From Flavobacteriaceae bacterium (lineage in GTDB: Bacteria > Bacteroidota > Bacteroidia > Flavobacteriales > Flavobacteriaceae): a DNA stretch of 64,000 bases. Made by a program: the position numbers and the translations under genes. Below, in pieces: positions 18,844 through 28,147 of this stretch. The first letter of the stretch is position 1, and each line of letters opens with the position of its first letter. The notes below the pieces were generated by a model. It did not search any database. It was not told where the DNA came from and saw only the letters and a program-made list of their open reading frames with translations. The stretch lies in NCBI GenBank assembly GCA_002694465.1, contig NZMG01000003.1, forward strand, positions 201,860 to 265,859, read 5' to 3'.

Positions 18844-20229
18844 TTACATTTTCTTGACTAATGTTCCATTGGACCATTCGCCTATTTTTTGTTCCAAACT
18901 ACTGTTGTGGTAGTAGCCTCTACCCTCATATTTTCCATTTCGCCATTCTCCTCCATAATACGCATCATCTGCAAAGAAAAATCTTCCCATTCCGTGAAAT
19001 TGATTATCACTATTAAACATTCCCGAATATTTATCGCCACTAGCAAAACTGTAGGTACCCATATGTAGTTTTCCATTTTTAAAAAACCCAATAAAAGTAT
19101 CGCCATTACTCCATTCAAACTTTCCGTATTTGTTTTGGCAATCACCGGCAGTACAACCTGAATCATTTCCTGTTGAATAGAAATCGTAATGAGTACTAAT
19201 GTTTCCATCATAAAATATTCCTTGATCCCACTTATCTCCAGTAACAGTAATACCTAATCCATTAAGCTGCCCATTTTTGTATTCACCAATAATATTGTCA
19301 TTATTATCGGCTAAATAAACACCATAGCCATTCATATTATCATTTTGCCACGTTCCAATATACTTTCCAATACCATCCCACTTATACAATCCGTAGCCTT
19401 CTTTTTTTCCATTTCTCCAAAAACCATCATAATATCCATTGTCGTATTCGTATTTTCCCCATCCGTTTTGACAATCCCCATCAACGCAACCTGAAGTACT
19501 ATTGTTTGTGGGAATTGAACCCGTAGATGCCATTTTTACTGGTTTAAAAACTAATGACGCCATGGTGTAATATCCAGGAAGAATATATTTATCTACGCCA
19601 TTTACCTTAACAATTAGGTCGTTATCTCTTTTTTCGGTAGAAGCGTTAGTGTAGTCCATAGACTCTCCTTTTTCAACCACATGATAGCTATTACTCTCTG
19701 CCACTCTACACCAATATACATTTTCTGCAGAATAGTCTAGCTTTGATGCTGTTTTAGCTCCCCAATTAGAAAATTTTCGAATATCTGGAAGGTAATAGGT
19801 TGTATTTTTTTCGGCAACATAGTAAACATAACTTCCCCCAATATTAACAAAGGGACCAGATATGTATTCATCATCCGAATAAAAAACAAAAGAGTTTGGA
19901 TTTGTGAGATAGAAATTGGTTCCTACATTACGTTCCAAAAGAGTTGCTTTCCCTGAAGAGCCATTAGCTGCTTCTTTAAAATCTTCTAATAAATACACAT
20001 TTCTTGAGCTTTTATCCAAAACCGCAAGTGTATTGGTACTTAGGTACTTTAAATCAACAACGTTTGTTAGTTGTCGGCCGTTCTCCTTAAGCGAATAATT
20101 GTATTCGCTGGTTTTTGTCCAAGTTAATCCAGATGTAGAACTATTAACTCCTTGAGGCGTTGGGACTTGAGCATTTACCGCTAGATTGAAGCTGAAAATA
20201 AGGCTGAAAAATAGGGTTACTAATTTCAT
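18844..20229 (-). CDS. MORN-repeat exported protein (long paralogue)
   Basis: A 461-aa protein: signal peptide (1-20), an N-terminal domain of about 220 residues that I do not recognise (beta-rich, with tyrosines), and a C-terminal MORN region (about 255-455). The MORN region matches the neighbouring 255-aa protein along its length, including the cysteine segments (VDGDCQNGWG, TAGDCQNKYG) and the ending KIGEWSNG. The pair arose by duplication, with the N-terminal domain gained or lost. A dyad and -7-like box lie upstream in the regional arrangement. Confidence 0.88.
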   Translation of the reverse strand: MKLVTLFFSLIFSFNLAVNAQVPTPQGVNSSTSGLTWTKTSEYNYSLKENGRQLTNVVDLKYLSTNTLAVLDKSSRNVYLLEDFKEAANGSSGKATLLERNVGTNFYLTNPNSFVFYSDDEYISGPFVNIGGSYVYYVAEKNTTYYLPDIRKFSNWGAKTASKLDYSAENVYWCRVAESNSYHVVEKGESMDYTNASTEKRDNDLIVKVNGVDKYILPGYYTMASLVFKPVKMASTGSIPTNNSTSGCVDGDCQNGWGKYEYDNGYYDGFWRNGKKEGYGLYKWDGIGKYIGTWQNDNMNGYGVYLADNNDNIIGEYKNGQLNGLGITVTGDKWDQGIFYDGNISTHYDFYSTGNDSGCTAGDCQNKYGKFEWSNGDTFIGFFKNGKLHMGTYSFASGDKYSGMFNSDNQFHGMGRFFFADDAYYGGEWRNGKYEGRGYYHNSSLEQKIGEWSNGTLVKKM

Positions 20230-20255
20230 AATTGAAAGGTTTTTAAGTGTATAAA

Positions 20256-20302
20256 CAAAGTACTAAAAAAAAATTAAATTATATAATAGGGCATTTGCCC
20301 TA
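20256..20302 (-). promoter_or_regulatory. Dyad and -7 box upstream of the MORN genes
   Basis: The dyad TAGGGCAAATGCCCTA (20302 to 20287) is nearly perfectly palindromic; the -7-like GTACTTTG (20263 to 20256) is 38.5 bp from its centre and the start codon 65 bp away. It overlaps the stop of the upstream 126-aa gene. The stem could also act as a weak hairpin. Confidence 0.55.
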
Positions 20303-20680
20303 AAAATAAACCAAACATAGTCCTACAATAATTAATGCAAGTAAAACCCCCAACCAAACCAAGGAAAGCAAACGCAGCTTTGAGATTTTCAGAAATTTAA
20401 AAACTACCCAAACTCCCACGATACCCGCAGGAAAAGAAAGATAAACAGTCTCATTAAAAGTACCTTGATAAAAGGTACTTAGCACCATGACACTAAGAAT
20501 GATCCCTAAAATACCATAGCTATATATTTGAGTTTTGGGCTTGCTTTTAGCAATTTTCAGAAGCAAAAAATCAAGAATGCAAACTAAAACCAGTAGGCCT
20601 AATAAAACAAATAAAGCCGGAAAATAACCTAGGACATATCCCCAAATTCCGTAATCATTGTTTGGCACTAATGATATCAT
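20300..20680 (-). CDS. Small multi-pass membrane protein
   Basis: A 126-aa protein with four predicted membrane helices (about 14-34, 48-65, 78-95, 103-124) and almost no polar domain. I do not recognise a family. Its start overlaps the stop of the DUF6498 gene by 4 bp, so the two are translationally coupled and probably act together in the inner membrane. Confidence 0.75.
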   Translation of the reverse strand: MISLVPNNDYGIWGYVLGYFPALFVLLGLLVLVCILDFLLLKIAKSKPKTQIYSYGILGIILSVMVLSTFYQGTFNETVYLSFPAGIVGVWVVFKFLKISKLRLLSLVWLGVLLALIIVGLCLVYF

Positions 20681-21402
20681 TCTGAAAATTCTTGAAATTT
20701 TTCCTTTGCTTCCAAATACTCGGCTTCGGTCTTTGTGATTTTTCTTAAAAGTTTATCCATATTGTTGGAGTCTCTGTGAATTCCGATAATGATAAGATCT
20801 ACAATCAATCTGAATAAAATTAATAAAACGGCGGCAGCAAATCCTTCCGATAGTAATATAAAAAAGAACCCTGCCAAAATAACGGTGAACTGTTGTATAA
20901 AAATACGCACATAAGGCCTAAAAAATAATCCGCTTGGAGAATACTCTTTAAACTGGTCATTTTTCCAAAAGTTGGTGTAAAAATATTTCAGATTTGAAAC
21001 AAACAATGAAGCTATTAAAATAGGCATTCCTTCTAGCCGAAGAATAACTCCATAATTGTGTATTAAATGAAACCCATCTTTTAGTTGAGATAATTCCTTT
21101 TCAAAAAAAGAAAATAAAAAAATGGATTGGATAGCTACAAACATTCCATAATGGAACATAAAAAATAAAATAAGCCCTATAGAAGAAGTTGGCATCTTAG
21201 CAGTTATCTTTGAACTTTTACCATACGTATTTACCATCCACAGTTTCACACAATGAAAAACCCCAATAATGATGGTTTCCAAAAAATAGGCAAATACAAC
21301 ACTTATGGGGTCTGTTACATCCAACAGCAGTAGCACTAATAAGAAAAGTGCATTTCCCCAAACTAGGTAATTAAATTTATTCGGTAAAAAAATAGTACCC
21401 AT
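20677..21402 (-). CDS. DUF6498-like integral membrane protein
   Basis: A 241-aa protein with about six membrane helices and a short charged C-terminal tail (RKITKTEAEYLEAKEKFQ). The pattern of an early helix pair ending FAYFLETIIIGVFHCVKLW and a later FRLIVDLIIIGIHRD resembles the DUF6498 family, whose function is unknown. It is first in a two-gene unit with the 126-aa membrane protein. Confidence 0.75.
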   Translation of the reverse strand: MGTIFLPNKFNYLVWGNALFLLVLLLLDVTDPISVVFAYFLETIIIGVFHCVKLWMVNTYGKSSKITAKMPTSSIGLILFFMFHYGMFVAIQSIFLFSFFEKELSQLKDGFHLIHNYGVILRLEGMPILIASLFVSNLKYFYTNFWKNDQFKEYSPSGLFFRPYVRIFIQQFTVILAGFFFILLSEGFAAAVLLILFRLIVDLIIIGIHRDSNNMDKLLRKITKTEAEYLEAKEKFQEFSE

Positions 21403-21420
21403 ACACTAAATATAGTTTAA

Positions 21421-21446
21421 AAGCCCCATTGCTTCCAATGGGGCTT
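21421..21446 (-). terminator. Hairpin terminator downstream of the propeller gene
   Basis: A perfect 11-bp GC-rich stem (21421-21431 with 21436-21446) with a 4-nt loop, followed on the minus strand by a short T run. It lies between the stop of the PQQ-propeller gene and the start of the DUF6498 gene. Confidence 0.75.
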
Positions 21447-21504
21447 GCTTTGCGACAAACCTAAACTCCTCATTTAAATCGTCGCGATTAACTTGGCTAG
21501 TTAA

Positions 21505-23364
21505 TTACTTTTTAAGATCATACGCATAAATAAGATCGTCTTTGGCTTTGTAATACAACACACCTCCAAAATCATCTACTTCATACTCTGGCTTTTTATC
21601 TTTTAAAATGATTTCTTTTTCTGTCTTTCCCGAATCCTTGTTTACTTTAACCAGACCTACGCCGTCATCTAGTTTGGTTAAAATGAATTGTGCATTTTCG
21701 GTGGCAGCCGTAGCTTTAAATCGTTGCGACATAAACTCAAATGATGCAGAGCCTATTGCAGAGAACATTTTCGATTGTCTATCATATTCCCTTCCATATT
21801 CGTTATAATCTCCCAAGCTATTTCTGTTTGCTCCGGCTGCTGCCGCGGCAGAAACAGCCATAGTTGTGGATGCTACAGCAATAACACCCCCTACAATTTT
21901 TGCAAAGGTGCTCTTTGAGGGCGATTTATAATATTGATGATATACTTCGTTCCCATTAAAGTCTATTAAAGTCATATTTTGATCCGAACCTAAATAAACT
22001 CCACCATTTCTCATTTGAATTGAACTGGGTTGTTCCTTTTCATCAAAATCTGTGTTTGCAAAAGCTGAAACATCTCCTGTTGTAGGATCTACAGCCATAA
22101 TTTCATCATCTGCAGAGATTAAATAACGATTGTTACTTTTATCGAAGGTTGACGACACAGAAGTTGCTCTTTTATACTTTAAAGGTTTTTTCCACACTTG
22201 GTCACCCGTTTCAAGGTTTACAATATTGGCATCTTCACTCGTGATATAAATAAGTCCTTGTGGAGTATGTGCCATTACCATAATATTTTCACCTGTTTTT
22301 AAGGGCTTTTTGAAGAGGGTTTTTCCATCAAACGAAATTTTATTAATCCCACCCTGTTGTATTCCGAAGAGAATTCCGTCATCCATAATATAGAAATGCT
22401 GCACATATCCTTTTGTCTTAGGTGCTTTATCCCATAAATCCTCACCCGTTTGTGCGCTTAAAAATCCTATCTCAGACTCGTCTTTTGCTGCAAATACACT
22501 ATTGCTTCCACCACTACTCTTGTTACTTACTACTGCCAATCCTTGTGGTAAAATTTCGAAGTTCACCACCTGTCCTTTTACTTTTGCAGCATCTTTCCAA
22601 AGCTCTGCTCCATCTGCACCTACTTTATAAATTTCCATACTACTTCCCGAAGTGTTGCTTTCAAAAGCATAGATTTCCTTTTCTGAAGCATCTGCCGTCA
22701 TCCAGTTTACATTCTTGATTTTATTTTCCCAAAGGGTTTCACCCGTAAGTGTTTTTGCAATAATTCCTTGACTGGTTGGGATAAGCATTTTGTCTTTTAA
22801 CAATAATGGATCACCTGTTACCATATAACTTTTCATAGTCGTTTTTCCAGGAGGAAATAAATAGAAAGAGTAGTCTTCTTTTCCATTTCCTAAGTCGTAT
22901 ACCGCGACTTTTGGGGTGTTATTCTCGGCCATGCCACCTGTTTTTTGAAGCCCACTAACAATAAGTTTGTTTTGAGGCATCGCTGTAGAAGTTGTGAAAA
23001 TTTGTTTCCATTGATTCCCTTCAGAACTAAAAAGTATTTGACCCGAAACAAAATCAATTACAGTTTTCTTGGAAGACATAAATCCGCCTTGTGCCACCAT
23101 AACATAAGGTGAAGCAGGAATAAAAGTGAGCTCTTCTGGTTTTACACGACCGTAATCGGTAAATTTAAAAAGCAATTCATTGCTACCCGGCTTAATTCCT
23201 ACCAATCCATCGTTACTTGCAACAACAAGTGTTCCTGCTTCGGTAAGATACATTTCGTTAATTTTTCCACCTATATCATAGCTCCAGTCGGGTTGTTCAG
23301 CTTTTTGTGCAAACGTCCCTAAAGCTATTAAAAAAGCAAAAAGTGTGTTGAAAATTGTTTTCAT
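21505..23364 (-). CDS. Exported PQQ-like beta-propeller protein
   Basis: A 619-aa protein with a signal peptide (1-19, ending GTFAQ) and repeated blades of the PQQ-enzyme repeat type (GETLWENKIKN, TGEDLWDKAPK, GDQVWKKPLK) forming one or more beta-propellers up to about residue 475. A short hydrophobic, alanine-rich segment follows near 485-510 (GGVIAVASTTMAVSAAAAAG), then a C-terminal soluble part. Residues for PQQ or metal binding are not obvious, so a scaffold or binding role is more likely than an alcohol dehydrogenase. It is a single-gene unit behind the shared dyad promoter. Confidence 0.82.
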   Translation of the reverse strand: MKTIFNTLFAFLIALGTFAQKAEQPDWSYDIGGKINEMYLTEAGTLVVASNDGLVGIKPGSNELLFKFTDYGRVKPEELTFIPASPYVMVAQGGFMSSKKTVIDFVSGQILFSSEGNQWKQIFTTSTAMPQNKLIVSGLQKTGGMAENNTPKVAVYDLGNGKEDYSFYLFPPGKTTMKSYMVTGDPLLLKDKMLIPTSQGIIAKTLTGETLWENKIKNVNWMTADASEKEIYAFESNTSGSSMEIYKVGADGAELWKDAAKVKGQVVNFEILPQGLAVVSNKSSGGSNSVFAAKDESEIGFLSAQTGEDLWDKAPKTKGYVQHFYIMDDGILFGIQQGGINKISFDGKTLFKKPLKTGENIMVMAHTPQGLIYITSEDANIVNLETGDQVWKKPLKYKRATSVSSTFDKSNNRYLISADDEIMAVDPTTGDVSAFANTDFDEKEQPSSIQMRNGGVYLGSDQNMTLIDFNGNEVYHQYYKSPSKSTFAKIVGGVIAVASTTMAVSAAAAAGANRNSLGDYNEYGREYDRQSKMFSAIGSASFEFMSQRFKATAATENAQFILTKLDDGVGLVKVNKDSGKTEKEIILKDKKPEYEVDDFGGVLYYKAKDDLIYAYDLKK

Positions 23365-23389
23365 AATCGTGGTATTAGTTTGTTTGTTT

Positions 23390-23436
23390 CAAAGGTGTAA
23401 AAGATTACCTATTAGGGCAATAGGGCAATTGACGTA
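23390..23436 (-). promoter_or_regulatory. Dyad and -7 box upstream of the propeller gene
   Basis: The dyad TACGTCAATTGCCCTA (23436 to 23421) is followed by an extra direct copy of the half-site TTGCCCTA (23420 to 23413), then the -7-like CACCTTTG (23397 to 23390), 38.5 bp from the dyad centre. The start codon is 64 bp from the centre. Confidence 0.6.
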
Positions 23437-23478
23437 TAATTTATATAGTAATGGATTTTAGGTAGATGGTTGTTACAT

Positions 23479-23513
23479 AAAAAACCGGAAGCAAAACAAA
23501 GTTCTACTCCCGG
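23479..23513 (-). terminator. Terminator of the lipoprotein gene
   Basis: On the minus strand CCGGGAG (23513 to 23507) pairs with CTTCCGG (23491 to 23485) around a 15-nt loop with an inner AAC/GTT, then six T. It is about 45 bp after the lipoprotein stop. Confidence 0.75.
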
Positions 23514-23557
23514 CTCCACGTAAAAACCTCAACACTTGAGATTTTTTTAAATGGGAT

Positions 23558-24076
23558 TTAGTTTTGGGTTACTTCCATATCAAAAGATCCACTAGTAACA
23601 GAAACAGTATCTGTGTTATCTTGAATATTATACCCTGTAAAAGAAAAGGTTCCTTTTACTCTGTCTGATGTATAACTAGAAATATTAATTTCTCCTCCAG
23701 AAGTAGTTCCATTTACAGCCATGTACACAACCACGGTTGTTGGGTCTGGATTGCTTGGGTCTGGTAAATAACTATAGGTTCCAATATTAGCTAAGTTTAA
23801 CTCGTAGGTTCCTACGCCATCAAAGTTTTGGATAATCATTTGTAAATTTTCAGAATCCACTGTTCCTGCAGAAACAGCCATAACTCTTACGCCTCCAGAG
23901 TTGGTCTCTTGAGCCATAACAGTCCCTTCAAGTGACTCAAAAGAACCACCATCTACAGTTGCGGTCATAGTCCCTGCGGCAGCCTGTGGGTCGTCACCCC
24001 CGTCATCGTCTTTTTTACATGAAGCAAGCACTAAACTTGCAAAAAAGAATAAAGAAAGAATTTTTAAAGTTTTCAT
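23558..24076 (-). CDS. DUF6252-like lipoprotein
   Basis: A 172-aa secreted lipoprotein: the signal peptide ends in a lipobox LVLASC with the lipidated cysteine at about residue 20, then an acidic spacer (KKDDDGGDD). The rest is a beta-sandwich-like domain with the pattern TMTATVDGGSFES ... GVGTYELNL ... VKGTFSFTGYNIQDN ... SGSFDM, which I associate with the Bacteroidetes DUF6252 family. No enzymatic residues stand out. It is monocistronic, between the regional dyad promoter and a terminator. Confidence 0.78.
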   Translation of the reverse strand: MKTLKILSLFFFASLVLASCKKDDDGGDDPQAAAGTMTATVDGGSFESLEGTVMAQETNSGGVRVMAVSAGTVDSENLQMIIQNFDGVGTYELNLANIGTYSYLPDPSNPDPTTVVVYMAVNGTTSGGEINISSYTSDRVKGTFSFTGYNIQDNTDTVSVTSGSFDMEVTQN

Positions 24077-24104
24077 AATTGTATGTTTTGGTTTTTGTTA
24101 GGTA

Positions 24105-24151
24105 CAAAGTTGTCCTAAAACCAAAGCGCATACAATACGGCAATTGTCGTA
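24105..24151 (-). promoter_or_regulatory. Dyad and -7 box upstream of the lipoprotein
   Basis: The dyad TACGACAATTGCCGTA (24151 to 24136) is the most symmetric copy in the region. The -7-like CAACTTTG (24112 to 24105) lies 38.5 bp from its centre; the start codon is 67 bp away. Confidence 0.6.
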
Positions 24152-24157
24152 TAATAC

Positions 24158-24185
24158 AAAAATGGCGCCCATAGGCGCTATTTTT
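24158..24185 (-). terminator. Terminator of the DUF2892 gene
   Basis: AAAAAT-G-GCGCC (24158-24169) pairs with GGCGC-T-ATTTTT (24174-24185) around a 4-nt loop with one G-T pair, ending in T tracts on both strands. It overlaps the stop codon of the DUF2892 gene. Confidence 0.75.
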
Positions 24186-24393
24186 ATTTCTTTTTTACCT
24201 TACACGTACTGATACCAAAAGGTGCATACAGTGGGCAAAAACTTATAAAACTAGTAAGTATAAAAATACCAGCCAGGATTAATAGTACAAGCCCTAAAGT
24301 ACCAGAAATAACACCTGCGTAATAAAGAATGGCGATAATGACTGCGATGATAATTCTTAAAAAACGATCACCTTGTCCCATGTTTTTTTTCAT
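24184..24393 (-). CDS. DUF2892 (YgaP-type transmembrane) small protein
   Basis: A 69-aa inner-membrane protein with a conserved start (MGQGDRFLRIIIAVIIAILYY) and two membrane helices (about 11-29, 33-52), then SFCPLYAPFGISTCK. It matches the DUF2892 family, which also occurs as the C-terminal anchor of the rhodanese YgaP. The two cysteines after helix 2 are typical. Role unknown. It stands alone between the GSCFA gene's upstream neighbour and its own terminator. Confidence 0.85.
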   Translation of the reverse strand: MKKNMGQGDRFLRIIIAVIIAILYYAGVISGTLGLVLLILAGIFILTSFISFCPLYAPFGISTCKVKKK

Positions 24394-24468
24394 ATCCGTA
24401 GCTTTTTAAACTTATTAAATATAGTCAAAACTATCATTTTTCTAAAAACAATTAAATGACCAAAGTCA

Positions 24469-25416
24469 CTAAAACTGTATCCAAGGAAGTTCCTTTTGAA
24501 GCTTTTCTATGCTCTTTTGAAGATTTTTTTGAAACACGCTGTGTTCCTCACTATCCGGATTAAATGGTTTGTGTTTTAATCCTTTATGAATGGTCGCAAT
24601 CTCATTTTGAAGGTGGGTTGTTTCCGCTGAAATCCAAACTCGATTGAACTTTTCCCATATATATTGAATGGCAACTTCATTAGGGTGTAACATATCCTCT
24701 TTATAAAAACGATAATCCCGTAGCTCGTCCATCATCAATTCATAAGAAGGGAAATAATGTGCATGTTCAATCACAGAAATCGATGGGTGTACTGCTGAAA
24801 GTAAATGTGACTTGCTTAGGGTATTTTCTATAAACCCATCTTTTATATGCCTCACTGGAGAAACCGTAAAAATGAAAGTAACCTTTGGGTTTACTTCACT
24901 AATTTCAGACACACAGTTTTGCAAACTTTTTGAAATAATGTCGACAGAAAGTAACACTTTTGAAAATTCTTTCTGTGGGACTTTATGACAATTGGCGACA
25001 ATTTGGGAAGTTTTACGATGCAAGTACACCCAAGCCGAACCTAAAGTAAAGATCATATGTGAGGCTTGGAAAAGGTATGTTTTAAAATGGCTAAGTTGAA
25101 GATTGATACGGTTCAAAAACTCAGATTTATTTACCATTGATAGTGACGAATGCACCTCATAACAATGCCATAAACCGTTGTGCTGAAAAACATCATTTTC
25201 CGTATAAAAATCATCATGTAACGCTCTAAAGATGAGTTTTTCTATAGAAACAGGATTGAAAATTACCCCAAACGGATTTTGAATATTCTGAAATTGAAAA
25301 TAGTCCAGCTTCCCTCCTATATTCTCGGTAAAGCAAGAGCCCATCAATACCACCTTAGATTGGTAATTAATTTGAGGTTCCTTGGGAGAAAGTGGTATTT
25401 GGGTTTGAAGGTTCAT
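24469..25416 (-). CDS. GSCFA-domain protein
   Basis: A 315-aa protein with the family motif near the N-terminus (MGSCFTENIGGKL, residues 25-37) and conserved FTLGSAWVYLHR (about 125) and FTVSPVRHIKDG (about 185) segments. The family resembles SGNH/GDSL hydrolases, with Ser in the GSC motif as likely nucleophile and the late D-x-x-HPNE (MLHPNEVAIQYIWE) as the His block. Substrate unknown. It starts immediately after the alaS stop, so it is co-transcribed with alaS. Confidence 0.88.
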   Translation of the reverse strand: MNLQTQIPLSPKEPQINYQSKVVLMGSCFTENIGGKLDYFQFQNIQNPFGVIFNPVSIEKLIFRALHDDFYTENDVFQHNGLWHCYEVHSSLSMVNKSEFLNRINLQLSHFKTYLFQASHMIFTLGSAWVYLHRKTSQIVANCHKVPQKEFSKVLLSVDIISKSLQNCVSEISEVNPKVTFIFTVSPVRHIKDGFIENTLSKSHLLSAVHPSISVIEHAHYFPSYELMMDELRDYRFYKEDMLHPNEVAIQYIWEKFNRVWISAETTHLQNEIATIHKGLKHKPFNPDSEEHSVFQKNLQKSIEKLQKELPWIQF

Positions 25417-28029
25417 TTATTTCAAGTAATCTTCAGCCGCTTTTAAGGCTTCAGTAATCCCGTCCGGATTTTTACCTCCAGCCGTAGCAAAGAAGGGTTG
25501 TCCACCACCGCCGCCTTGGATGTATTTTCCTAATTCACGAACTATCTGACCCGCATTTAGGTTTTTTTCGGCAACTAATTCTTTAGAAATATAACAGGTT
25601 AATAAGGCTTTTCCATCGGTTGCGCTTCCAAAGAGTAAAAACAATTTGTCTACTTCATTCCCCAATTCAAAAGCCAAATCCTTTTGCCCAGCAGCATCCA
25701 AATCGATTTCTGTGGCTAAATAGTGTACGCCATTTATTTCTTTTACTTCAGCCTTTAAATCGCCTTTTAAATTTTTGGCTTTATCTTTTAATAGCTGCTG
25801 AATCTGCTTCTGTAATTCGTTGTTTTCTTCCTGTAGTTTTTCGATAGCACTTACAGGGTCTGGTGTGTTGTTCAATAATTTTTGAACTTGCTTAAAAGAG
25901 GCTGCACGTTCTTCAAAATATAGTTTGGCAGCATCGCCTGTGATGGCTTCGATTCTTCGTATTCCTGAAGCCACTGCTCCTTCCGAAGTAATGATAAAAT
26001 GCCACACATCGTTGGTATTTTGGACGTGGGTACCGCCACACAATTCCATGGACTTTCCAAACTTTATGGCACGTACTGTATCTCCATATTTTTCGCCAAA
26101 TAATGCCAAAGCACCTTCGTCAATGGCCTGTTGATGTGGAATATTGCGACGCTCTTCTAAAGCAATACCTTCTCGAATACGGGCATTGACAAAATCTTCA
26201 ACTTTTTGCAATTCTTCATCCGTCACTTTACTGAAATGTGAAAAATCGAAACGCAAATTTTTACTATGAACCATGGACCCTTTTTGAGCCACATGGGTTC
26301 CTAAAATATTGCGCAAAGCCTGGTGCAACAAGTGTGTTGCCGTATGGTTTGATGCGGTTCTAAATCGCTGTTTTGTATCAACCACAGCTTTAAAAGTAGC
26401 TTCAGGATCACGTGGTAAATTTTTTGCAAAATGAACAATAAGGTTGTTCTCTTTTTTGGTGTCAATAATATAGACTACTTCCCCATTTTGAGCTTCCAAA
26501 TAGCCTTTATCACCTACTTGTCCACCCCCTTCAGGATAGAAGGGTGTAAGATTAAAAACCAGTTGAAACAACTCCCCTTCCTTTTTGCTTTCCACCTTAC
26601 GATAACGAGTAATCTTTATTTGGGTTTCTAGGGTATCATATCCTACAAATTCTTCATCGGCATCATCACTTAATAGCACCCAATCGCCCGTTTCTACTTT
26701 GGTGGCTGCACGGGATCGTTCCTTTTGTTTTTGGAGTTCTTCTTCAAATCCTTTTTCGTCTAGTTCTAACCCTCGTTCACGTAAAATAAGGGCCGTTAAA
26801 TCGATAGGGAATCCAAAAGTATCATACAATTCAAATGCTTTGGAACCCGAAATAGTTTTACTCTTTGAAGCTGAAATAACATTCTCCAATAACACCAAAC
26901 CTTGGTCTAAAGTTCTAAGGAAAGAAGCTTCTTCTTCTCGAATGACATTCGTAATTAAATTTTCTTCACGAGTCAATTCTGGAAAGGCTTTCCCCATCAT
27001 TTTTACTAAGGTGGGAACAAGCTTATAAATGAAAGGTTCTTTGGTATCCAAAAACGTAAATCCGTAGCGAATAGCACGACGAAGGATTCTTCTAATAACA
27101 TACCCAGCACCTGAGTTACTAGGCAATTGTCCATCTGCAATAGAAAATGCTACTGCCCGAATATGATCTGAAATCACGCGAATCGCCACATCCATTTTTT
27201 CATCTTTCCCGTATTGACTCTTGGTCACGGCTTCAATTTCACGAATAAGCGGCGTAAATACATCGGTGTCGTAATTACTTTGTTTGTTTTGAAGCACCAT
27301 ACACAAACGCTCGAAACCCATCCCCGTATCTACGTGTTGCGAAGGTAGTTTTTCAAGACTTCCATCGGCTTTGCGGTTGTATTGCATAAATACCAAATTC
27401 CAAATTTCCACTACTTGCGGATGGTCTTGGTTGACAAGTTTATCTCCAGAAATTTTTGCTTTTTCTTCGGCAGAACGAATATCCACATGGATTTCACTAC
27501 AAGGTCCACATGGTCCTTGTTCTCCCATTTCCCAAAAATTGTCTTTTTTGTTTCCGTTTAGGATACGTTCTTCAGGAACAAATTTTTTCCAAAGGTTGTA
27601 GGCTTCGGTATCACGATCTAATCCTTCACTTTTATCTCCTTCAAAAATGGTAACATATAAAATATCCGTATCAATTTTATATACTTCGGTCAATAATTCC
27701 CAAGCCCATTCAATTGCTTCCTTTTTAAAATAATCGCCAAAACTCCAGTTCCCCAACATCTCGAACATGGTGTGATGATAGGTATCCATTCCCACCTCTT
27801 CCAAATCGTTATGCTTTCCGCTTACACGTAAACATTTTTGGGTATCGGCAATACGGTTATTTTTAGGTTTTCCATTTCCTAAAAAATATTCTTTAAAAGG
27901 CGCCATCCCACTATTAATAAACATTAAAGTAGGATCATTTTTTACCACCATGGGTGCTGAAGCTACTATGGAATGAGATTTCGACTTAAAAAAATCTAAA
28001 AACTGTTGACGGATTTCTACCGAAGTCAT
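25417..28029 (-). CDS. alaS: Alanyl-tRNA synthetase
   Basis: AlaS charges tRNA-Ala. It is 870 aa and complete: class II aminoacylation domain with motif 1-3 regions up to about 460, the editing domain with the zinc-binding HTATHLLHQ and CGGTH, and the C-Ala domain ending in a glycine-rich stretch ([17 protein letters not shown]). It begins with the typical [17 protein letters not shown]. It is divergent from the M23 peptidase gene. Confidence 0.97.
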   Translation of the reverse strand: MTSVEIRQQFLDFFKSKSHSIVASAPMVVKNDPTLMFINSGMAPFKEYFLGNGKPKNNRIADTQKCLRVSGKHNDLEEVGMDTYHHTMFEMLGNWSFGDYFKKEAIEWAWELLTEVYKIDTDILYVTIFEGDKSEGLDRDTEAYNLWKKFVPEERILNGNKKDNFWEMGEQGPCGPCSEIHVDIRSAEEKAKISGDKLVNQDHPQVVEIWNLVFMQYNRKADGSLEKLPSQHVDTGMGFERLCMVLQNKQSNYDTDVFTPLIREIEAVTKSQYGKDEKMDVAIRVISDHIRAVAFSIADGQLPSNSGAGYVIRRILRRAIRYGFTFLDTKEPFIYKLVPTLVKMMGKAFPELTREENLITNVIREEEASFLRTLDQGLVLLENVISASKSKTISGSKAFELYDTFGFPIDLTALILRERGLELDEKGFEEELQKQKERSRAATKVETGDWVLLSDDADEEFVGYDTLETQIKITRYRKVESKKEGELFQLVFNLTPFYPEGGGQVGDKGYLEAQNGEVVYIIDTKKENNLIVHFAKNLPRDPEATFKAVVDTKQRFRTASNHTATHLLHQALRNILGTHVAQKGSMVHSKNLRFDFSHFSKVTDEELQKVEDFVNARIREGIALEERRNIPHQQAIDEGALALFGEKYGDTVRAIKFGKSMELCGGTHVQNTNDVWHFIITSEGAVASGIRRIEAITGDAAKLYFEERAASFKQVQKLLNNTPDPVSAIEKLQEENNELQKQIQQLLKDKAKNLKGDLKAEVKEINGVHYLATEIDLDAAGQKDLAFELGNEVDKLFLLFGSATDGKALLTCYISKELVAEKNLNAGQIVRELGKYIQGGGGGQPFFATAGGKNPDGITEALKAAEDYLK

Positions 28030-28079
28030 AAAAAATTAGTATTTGTAAGAGTTTATTTACTATAAAAGCAAACAATTTC

Positions 28080-28087
28080 TATCTTTG
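28080..28087 (+). promoter_or_regulatory. -7 box of the M23 peptidase gene
   Basis: TATCTTTG is an exact TAnnTTTG match, 60 bp upstream of the ATG. No TTG at the usual -33 spacing is seen. Confidence 0.4.
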
Positions 28088-28147
28088 TTATGCGTTACAA
28101 AAAAGGCTTTAGCCTTTAATCACCGCAAAAATAGGACTTTTTAAGAT

